Origin: Lentzea albida
GTDB lineage: Bacteria; Actinomycetota; Actinomycetes; Mycobacteriales; Pseudonocardiaceae
Assembly (NCBI RefSeq): GCF_900111005.1
Contig: NZ_FOFV01000021.1
Coordinates: 102,106 to 166,105, forward strand
DNA length: 64,000 nt
Direction: 5' to 3'
The stretch's first letter is position 1. The number at the start of each line of letters is the position of its first letter. The notes under the pieces are model-generated. The model searched no databases and was not told the origin of the DNA. It saw nothing but the letters and a program-made list of their open reading frames with translations. The position numbers and the translations under genes were made by a program. Below, piece after piece: positions 58,852 through 64,000 of the stretch.

Positions 58852-59622
58852 TCATCGGCGGACCGGCTCGCGGTACCCGACGGCCAGGTGGCCCAGGTCG
58901 TCGCGGCCGATCTCGGCTTCCACGTCGAACACCTCGCGCAGCAACGGCGCCGTCAGCACGTCCACGGCCCGGCCGTCGGCGACGACCTCACCGCGGTGCA
59001 TCAGGACCAGCCGGTCGCAGTACCGGGCGGCCAGCGCGAGGTCGTGCAGCGCCACCACGACGGTCTGCGGCGTGCTGCCGGCGAGTTCCATCAGTTCGAG
59101 CTGGTGGCGCACGTCCAGGTGGTTCGTCGGCTCGTCCAGCAGCAGGCCGGCCGTGCGTTGCGCGAGCGCCCGCGCCAGGTGGGTGCGCTGGCGTTCACCG
59201 CCCGACAGCTGCTTCCACGGCCGGTCCGCCAGCGCCGTGAGGTCGAGCCTCCGCAACGCGGCGGCGACGATCTCGTGGTCGGCGGCGTCCGGGCCGCGCC
59301 ACCGCGACCGGTGTGGCGTGCGGCCGAGCATGACCACCTCGGCCACCCGCAGGTCGCTCTCGGTGTCGGCGGTCTGCTCGACGAACGCGAGCTTGCGCGC
59401 CCGGTCGCGGGCGGACCACGACCCGATCCCGGCGCCGTCGTAGAGCACGCGCCCGCCGGTCGGGGTGCGCAAACCGGCGACGCAGCGCAGCAGCGACGAC
59501 TTGCCGGAGCCGTTCGGGCCGATCAGCCCGACGGTCTGCCCCGGCTCCACCGCCAGCGACACGTTCCGCACGATCGTCTTGCCGGGCACGCCCCAGCTCA
59601 GGTCCTCGACGTCGATCCTCAC
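58852..59622 (-). CDS. FecE-type ABC ATPase of a metal-chelate importer
   Basis: A 256-residue ATPase: Walker A GPNGSGKSS (35-43), signature LSGGERQR (139-146), Walker B LLLDEPTNHLD (160-170) and switch ALHDLALAARYC. FecE/FhuC type. Overlaps the permease gene by 4 bases. Powers uptake of the chelate captured by the binding protein. Confidence 0.93.
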   Translation of the reverse strand: MRIDVEDLSWGVPGKTIVRNVSLAVEPGQTVGLIGPNGSGKSSLLRCVAGLRTPTGGRVLYDGAGIGSWSARDRARKLAFVEQTADTESDLRVAEVVMLGRTPHRSRWRGPDAADHEIVAAALRRLDLTALADRPWKQLSGGERQRTHLARALAQRTAGLLLDEPTNHLDVRHQLELMELAGSTPQTVVVALHDLALAARYCDRLVLMHRGEVVADGRAVDVLTAPLLREVFDVEAEIGRDDLGHLAVGYREPVRR

Positions 59623-60680
59623 AGCTCACCCCGCTTGCGCAGGACCAGCAGGAAGAGCGGCACGCCGATCAGCGCGGTGAACACGCCCACCGGCACCTCG
59701 AGCGGCGCGAAGACCACGCGGGTCAGCGCGTCCGTCCAGACCAGGAACACCGCGCCGACCACGGCCGACATCGGCAACAGCTTGCGGTGCAACGGACCCA
59801 CGAGGAACCGCACACCGTGCGGGATGATCAGTCCGACGAACCCGACCGCGCCCACGGCGGCGACGGCCACGGCGGTCAGCACCGACGTCGTCACCAGCAG
59901 CACAGCGCGGGTCGTGCGAACGTCGACGCCGAGCGAGGACGCGGTGTCGGTGCCGAACGCGAACCCGTCCAGCGCGGCCGAGCACAGCCACACCACGAGC
60001 AGCCCGGCGGCCAGCACCACCGCGCACACCACCACGGACGTCCACCGGGCCGAGGCCAGCGACCCCAGCAGCCAGTTGGTGACGGCACGGATGCTGTCCG
60101 CGTCACCGGACGACAGCAGGATCAACGACGTCAGCGCCGCGAACAGCTGCCCCACGACCACGCCGGTCAACACGATCCGCGAGGAGTCCAAACCGGTGCG
60201 CCGCAACAACACCATCAGCAACCCGAACGCCACCAGCGCGCCGATCAGCGCACCGCCGGTGATGCCGAGCTGCGATCCGGCGAACCCGAGCACCACCACG
60301 ACCACCGCGCCGGTCGAGGCACCGGACGACACCCCGAGCAGGTACGGGTCGGCCAGCGAGTTGCGCGTGACGCTCTGCAGCACCGCGCCGCACACCGCGA
60401 GCGCGCCGCCGACGAGTGCCGCGAGCAGCACCCTGGGCAGCCTCAGGTCCCAGATCAGCGAGTCCAGCAGGCGCGGCAACGGGACCACCGGCAGTCCGAG
60501 GCGTCCGCCCGCGGCACGGCCGATCTCCGCCCAGCCCGCTCCCACACCGATGCGGACGGCGAGCGCCATCGACACCACGAGCACGACGAGGCTCAGGGCG
60601 ACGACGAGCGTGTTCTTCCTGCGCTGAACGGGTTTCGGGCTCTTCTGGACGACGGGGTCGAGGACGGCCGCGTCAGCCAC
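59619..60680 (-). CDS. FecCD-type permease of a metal-chelate importer
   Basis: A 353-residue, about ten-TM permease of the FecCD family: LRLPRVLLAALVGGALAVCGAVLQSVTRNSLADPYLLGVSSGAS near the N-terminus, GFVGLIIPHGVRFLVG with the coupling region, and GVFTALIGVPLFLLVLRKRGEL at the end. A single permease gene implies a homodimer. GTG start overlaps the binding-protein gene by 8 bases. Confidence 0.93.
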   Translation of the reverse strand: MADAAVLDPVVQKSPKPVQRRKNTLVVALSLVVLVVSMALAVRIGVGAGWAEIGRAAGGRLGLPVVPLPRLLDSLIWDLRLPRVLLAALVGGALAVCGAVLQSVTRNSLADPYLLGVSSGASTGAVVVVVLGFAGSQLGITGGALIGALVAFGLLMVLLRRTGLDSSRIVLTGVVVGQLFAALTSLILLSSGDADSIRAVTNWLLGSLASARWTSVVVCAVVLAAGLLVVWLCSAALDGFAFGTDTASSLGVDVRTTRAVLLVTTSVLTAVAVAAVGAVGFVGLIIPHGVRFLVGPLHRKLLPMSAVVGAVFLVWTDALTRVVFAPLEVPVGVFTALIGVPLFLLVLRKRGEL

Positions 60681-61650
60681 GGCCGGCGATCTCGTCGAGA
60701 CCGGCGCCGAACGCCTTCAGGGCGTCGACCGTGCGCACGGACGGGTCCATCTCGATGCCGGGCAGCTCGATCACCCTGTTCTCGCGCACCGCCCTGAGCT
60801 GCGAGACGGCCGGGTGCTCCTTCATCATCGCGAGCTTCTCGCTGGCCTTGTCGCCGGGGTTGCCGCGCTCGGACAGGTCGCCGATCACGATCACGTCGGG
60901 GTCGCGGCGCGCGACCTCCTCCCAGGACGCCTCCGGCCACTCCTGGTCCAGGTCGTCGAAGACGTTCACCGCACCGGCGATCTTGCTCATCTGGCTGGGC
61001 ATGCCGTCACGGCCCGCCACGTACGGGACGCCCTTGAAGACGGAGTAGACCCAGACGACCTTGACGGGCTCCCGCTTCACGGCCTGCACCTCGGCGACCG
61101 CGGCGCGCTGCTCGGCGGCGAGCTGGTTCGCCTTGTCCTGGATGCCGAAGATCCTGCCGAAGTTCTCGTAGTCGCGGAACAGCCGCTCGAACGGCGCGGT
61201 CGTGCCGTCGGAGCAGTTCACGGCGCTCACGAAGGTGGGCACGCCCAGGGATTCCAGCTCGTCGCGGGTGCCGGCGCGGTCGGGGGTGAAGAGCTCCTGG
61301 AACGACGCCACGACGACGTCGGGGTTGGCGGCTCTCAACGGCTCCGAGGTGAGGACCTTGGGCGACAGCACGGGGATCTTCGCGTAGGCCTCGGCGTACT
61401 TCGGCGCGACCTTGGTCTTGACGTTCGCGGTGCCAGCCATGCGGTCCTGCAAACCCAGCGCCAGCAACGTCTCCGTGGAGTTCTGGTCGAGCGTCACCAC
61501 CCGCTGCGGCGTGCCGGTGAACGTGAGCTGCTTGCCGCAGCTGTCCACCACCACCGACTGGGCCGCCGGCGCTTCGGCGCCTCCCGGTGCGGCACAGCCC
61601 GCGGCGAGCACCGCGACCAACGCCAGGCCGATCCGGCCGGGGTGAGACAT
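60673..61650 (-). CDS. Metal-chelate (siderophore-type) binding lipoprotein
   Basis: A 325-residue lipoprotein: lipobox LAAGC (Cys19) and a FecB/PeripBP_2 fold (QRVVTLDQNSTETLLALGLQDRMAGTA, KVLTSEPLRAANPDVVVAS, WPEASWEEVARRDPDVIVIGDLSERG). ATG at 61650 follows GGAGG. First gene of the five-gene importer/biosynthesis operon. The divergent gap holds a Zur/Fur-like box, so expression should rise when the metal is scarce. Confidence 0.9.
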   Translation of the reverse strand: MSHPGRIGLALVAVLAAGCAAPGGAEAPAAQSVVVDSCGKQLTFTGTPQRVVTLDQNSTETLLALGLQDRMAGTANVKTKVAPKYAEAYAKIPVLSPKVLTSEPLRAANPDVVVASFQELFTPDRAGTRDELESLGVPTFVSAVNCSDGTTAPFERLFRDYENFGRIFGIQDKANQLAAEQRAAVAEVQAVKREPVKVVWVYSVFKGVPYVAGRDGMPSQMSKIAGAVNVFDDLDQEWPEASWEEVARRDPDVIVIGDLSERGNPGDKASEKLAMMKEHPAVSQLRAVRENRVIELPGIEMDPSVRTVDALKAFGAGLDEIAGRG

Positions 61651-61693
61651 CAGATCCTCCAGAGATTCACTCGAACGGCTTGCGCTACTGTAA

Positions 61694-61709
61694 CGACAAT
61701 CATTTTCAA
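61694..61709. promoter_or_regulatory. Zur/Fur-like box between the importer and exporter operons
   Basis: On the minus strand the 16 bases read TTGAAAATGATTGTCG. They match the actinobacterial Zur box (TGAAAATGATTTTCA) in most positions and are strikingly AT-rich for this genome. The IdeR/DmdR consensus (TTAGGTTAGGCTAACCTAA) fits poorly. Position: 44 bases from the binding-protein start and 26 from the exporter start, fit for co-regulation of both operons. Assignment to Zur is by sequence resemblance only. Confidence 0.6.
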
Positions 61710-61735
61710 TGCAACCCTGCCGGAAGGTCGATCGC

Positions 61736-62947
61736 GTGGTCCACGACACAGCACCCCGCAGCTCCTCGGTGCTGCGCAGCACTTCATTCCTCCGTCTCTG
61801 GACCGCCACCACGGCGTCCGGCATCGCGACCTGGGCGCTGCCGTTCGTGCTGGGCCTCGCGGTGCTCTCGCGGTCGATCACCGCCGTGGAGCTGGGTGTT
61901 CTGCTGGCCGCGCGCACCGCGGGCTTCCTCGCCGCCGTACCGGTCAGCGGTGTCCTGGCCGACCGCTACGCCCGCCGCCAGGTGGTCCTGTGGTCGGGCC
62001 TCACCTCCGCCGTCGCCGCACCCGTGCTCGCGGCGTTCGTGGGCGACTCGCTGGTGGTCGCGGCGATCGCGGCGGCGGCGATGGGAGCGGGCCAGGGTGC
62101 GTGCCGGCCGGCGTTCCAGGCGCTGACGGCCGAGGTGGTGGAGGGCGACCAGCGCCAGCAGGCCAACGCCGCCATGACGTTGTCGGTGCGGGTGACGACG
62201 CTGGTGGCGCCGGGCCTGACCGCGTTGCTCGCGCTGGTGGTGAACACGGAGGCGCTGCTGCTCGGCATCGGCGCGCTGTGGCTGGTCGCCGCACTGGTGC
62301 CGCCCGCCGGTACCGGACTCACGAGTCCCGGCGGCGGCAACGGTTTCGTCGCGGACTTCTGGGAGGGCGTCCGGGAGGCCCGCAGGCACCCGTGGTTCCT
62401 GGCCGGGCTCGGCGCGCTGACCGCGGTGATCGCCACCGGCTACTCGGCGACCGGCGTGGTGCTCCCCCTGGTCAGCCGCGACCGCTACGACACCGAGGCC
62501 GTGCTGGCGGGAGCGCTCACCGCCTACACGCTCGGTGCGCTGGCCGGTGCCCTGCTGATCGCACGCTGGCGGCCGAGGTACGCGGGCTGGACCGCGCTGG
62601 CCGGTTTGGCGCTGTACGGGTTCGCGCCGCTCAGCCTCCTGCTGCCGGTGCACCCGGTCGTCGTGGTCGCGGCCTACGCCGTCGCCGGACTGGGCATCGA
62701 GCTGTTCAACGTGCCGTGGTTCACCGCGACCCAGCGCGAGGTCGAGCCGTCCAAGCTGGCCCGCGTGTCCTCTTTGGACTTCCTGATGTCGTACGGCCTG
62801 GCGCCCGTGGGCCTCGCGCTCATCGCCCCGGCGATCTCGTCCTTCGGCGCGCCCGCCGTGCTGGCCGCGTGCGCGGTGATCTGCTTCGCCGCACCGGCCC
62901 TGGCCGCGCTCGTGCCGTCGTCCCGCGACTTCGGGCCGCGCCGGTGA
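61736..62947 (+). CDS. MFS exporter (metallophore efflux-like)
   Basis: A 403-residue MFS protein with 12 TM segments: LRSTSFLRLWTATTASGIATWALPFVLG, GVLADRYARRQVVLWSG, GACRPAFQALTAEVVEGDQRQQANAAM. The pattern is that of EntS/MefA-type exporters. GTG at 61736 chosen because GGAAGG lies 8 bases upstream; an ATG at 61709 would lie inside the metal-regulatory box. Divergent from the importer operon and coupled (GTGA) to the oxygenase gene; probably exports the metallophore. Confidence 0.85.
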   Translation: MVHDTAPRSSSVLRSTSFLRLWTATTASGIATWALPFVLGLAVLSRSITAVELGVLLAARTAGFLAAVPVSGVLADRYARRQVVLWSGLTSAVAAPVLAAFVGDSLVVAAIAAAAMGAGQGACRPAFQALTAEVVEGDQRQQANAAMTLSVRVTTLVAPGLTALLALVVNTEALLLGIGALWLVAALVPPAGTGLTSPGGGNGFVADFWEGVREARRHPWFLAGLGALTAVIATGYSATGVVLPLVSRDRYDTEAVLAGALTAYTLGALAGALLIARWRPRYAGWTALAGLALYGFAPLSLLLPVHPVVVVAAYAVAGLGIELFNVPWFTATQREVEPSKLARVSSLDFLMSYGLAPVGLALIAPAISSFGAPAVLAACAVICFAAPALAALVPSSRDFGPRR

Positions 62948-63666
62948 TCGTTCCCCGCCTACCGGCCCTGGACCCCGCCGCGCGCACCGCCCTGTCCGAG
63001 ATCGGGGCCGTGGTCCTCACCGGCCTGCCGAACTCGGCGGACTCGCTGCCGGTCGCCGCGTCCCTGCTGTTCGGCACGGCGTTGCGGGAGCTGTTCCCCC
63101 ACCGCACCAGGCGTTCCGTCGACGGCGGGGTCGTCGGCCTGCACGCGGACAGCTTCGACGTCGTCGTGGACGTCGGCGGGAAGGCCGTGCGGCGCAGGCA
63201 CCCCGACGAGGACCACGTCCTGGTGCTGCTGGCTTCGCAGGCCCCGCGGGGAGGTGAGTCGTTCGTGCTCGACGCGCACGAGTTCACCGACTCGCTGGAC
63301 GCGGAGCTGCGGGACTTCCTCAGGGGCGCGGACGTCGACCTGTACGGCCGCTGGGCGCAGACGCGCGGCCTACCCGCGACACCGCGGGTAGGCCGCCACA
63401 TCGAGTTCACGCGCACCGGCAGGCGGATCACCCGCCGCACGGACGGGGTCGCGGCCCTGCACCGCGATCCCCGCACCGAGCACGTCACCGCGATGCTGTC
63501 CCGCTTCGACGCGGAGGTCGAGCGGGTGCAGCGGGACCTGCCGAGGCTCCGGCTGACCGAGGGCGATCTGCTGGTCCTCGACAACTACCGCTGCTGGCAC
63601 GGCCGCGACGCCCACGAGGGCGCCAGGACCGTGCACATCCAGACGGTGCGAACCGACGACGCCTAG
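62944..63666 (+). CDS. TauD/TfdA-type 2-oxoglutarate/Fe(II) oxygenase
   Basis: A 240-residue oxygenase: metal-binding HxD at His67/Asp69 (GLHADS), PRGGESFVLDA, and distal His219 in LDNYRCWHGRDAHEGARTVHIQTV with an Arg for 2-oxoglutarate. Similar enzymes hydroxylate amino acids (AsnO/clavaminate-synthase type). Encoded with the exporter, so it probably tailors the metallophore or its amino-acid precursor. A perfect 12-bp hairpin lies inside the gene at 63367-63394. GTG start. Confidence 0.85.
   Translation: MIVPRLPALDPAARTALSEIGAVVLTGLPNSADSLPVAASLLFGTALRELFPHRTRRSVDGGVVGLHADSFDVVVDVGGKAVRRRHPDEDHVLVLLASQAPRGGESFVLDAHEFTDSLDAELRDFLRGADVDLYGRWAQTRGLPATPRVGRHIEFTRTGRRITRRTDGVAALHRDPRTEHVTAMLSRFDAEVERVQRDLPRLRLTEGDLLVLDNYRCWHGRDAHEGARTVHIQTVRTDDA
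63367..63394 (+). repeat. Perfect hairpin inside the oxygenase coding sequence
   Basis: GGCCTACCCGCG (63367-63378) and CGCGGGTAGGCC (63383-63394) form a 12-bp stem with an ACAC loop. It encodes GLPATPRVGR without a frame break. Confidence 0.75.
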
Positions 63667-64000
63667 GTGTATTGACCACGAGCGTTGTTGACGGGCCTTG
63701 ATCATGGGGAAGGCCTCCGTGTGTGGTGTAGGTGTCGAATCTGCACCGCACGGAGGCCTTCGTGTCCCACCGTAACGCCCGCCTGACCGTTCATGGCAGG
63801 CGGCTTCTGATCACTCGCGTCCTGACAGGTCGGCCGGTCGCCCACGTGGCCGCCGAGATGGGCATCTCCCGGGCAACGGCCCACAAGTGGATACGTCGCT
63901 GGCGCTGCGAAGGCGAGGCCGGCCTGGCCGACCGCTCCAGTCGTCCGCTCACCACCCCGCACCGCACACCCGCCGACCTCGAAGCCCAGGTGTGCAGTCT
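63667..64000 (+). mobile_element. IS481-family insertion sequence, left part (cut by the window)
   Basis: The sequence after the oxygenase stop (63667 onward) precedes an IS481-type transposase N-terminus, so the left end of the element probably lies at 63667-63690. Its terminal inverted repeat cannot be paired because the right end is outside the window. Confidence 0.55.
63762..64000 (+). CDS. IS481 family transposase (partial, 3' end outside window)
   Basis: The first 79 codons are present: VSHRNARLTVHGRRLLITRVL, then GRPVAHVAAEMGISRATAHKWIRRWRCEGEAGLADRSSRP, the characteristic helix-turn-helix N-terminus of IS481 transposases (SHRNA...GR..L...V..GWP.A.VA...GIS..TA.KW..R). GTG start with a GGAGG ribosome site. 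The DDE catalytic domain is beyond the window. Confidence 0.88.
   Translation, partial: MSHRNARLTVHGRRLLITRVLTGRPVAHVAAEMGISRATAHKWIRRWRCEGEAGLADRSSRPLTTPHRTPADLEAQVCS

Overview
The window is high-GC actinobacterial chromosome with dense coding on both strands, many GTG starts and frequent GTGA or ATGA stop/start overlaps. Gene content (SARP/BTAD regulator, WYL and PaaX regulators, ArfA plus sunset-type ArfC, DUF3040, DUF6510, an IS481 element) suggests a filamentous actinomycete, most likely a member of the Pseudonocardiaceae (Lentzea/Saccharothrix/Amycolatopsis-like). That placement is inference. I found no rRNA, tRNA, CRISPR array, prophage or PKS/NRPS genes.

Layout. 1-8.7 kb: FAD monooxygenase/TetR divergent pair with twin palindromic operators, an acyltransferase-SGNH membrane protein, a CBS protein and an ArsB/NhaD-type permease separated by a strong hairpin, and a WYL regulator-MFS pair divergent from a RidA protein. 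8.8-13.8 kb: an internally shortened DUF2254 protein, then a LysR-controlled PrpF isomerase and dicarboxylate-type permease. 13.8-21.1 kb: a PaaX-headed catabolic cluster (SDR, amidohydrolase, MaoC hydratase, MHS-type symporter, acyl-CoA synthetase), then a TetR/SDR pair with twin operators. 21.1-27.9 kb: SARP-type ATPase regulator, alpha/beta hydrolase, arfA/arfC-like pair, cytochrome P450.

27.9-33.4 kb: a tightly packed four-gene envelope operon with metal-ligand-rich proteins and an unrecognised polytopic protein carrying a duplicated WD..WH...G.D....PH motif. A NarL-type two-component system is divergent from it, followed by an EthD-domain remnant. 33.4-39.2 kb: lipoprotein, a kinase + pseudokinase + NarL regulator operon, a VanZ-like protein and an OmpR-type two-component system. 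39.3-46.6 kb: an MpaB/DUF2236-EF-hand fusion, a LacI-controlled DUF1996/DUF305 secreted pair, and a large secreted GH2 enzyme with a different LacI-type operator. 46.9-53.8 kb: a sulfite-oxidase-like/flavin-reductase/DUF6510/HAD operon, enoyl-CoA hydratase, HNH nuclease, lipoproteins, SelO and TrmO.

53.8-64 kb: a membrane receptor-like protein with an extracytoplasmic ligand-binding domain, small genes, and then the most interesting region: a compact metallophore-type locus (SbnA-like PLP enzyme, DUF364-like protein, FecBCD-type importer, divergent MFS exporter and 2-oxoglutarate oxygenase). It is centred on a Zur/Fur-like box and lacks NRPS, NIS synthetase and SbnB-like genes. The window ends inside an IS481-family transposase.
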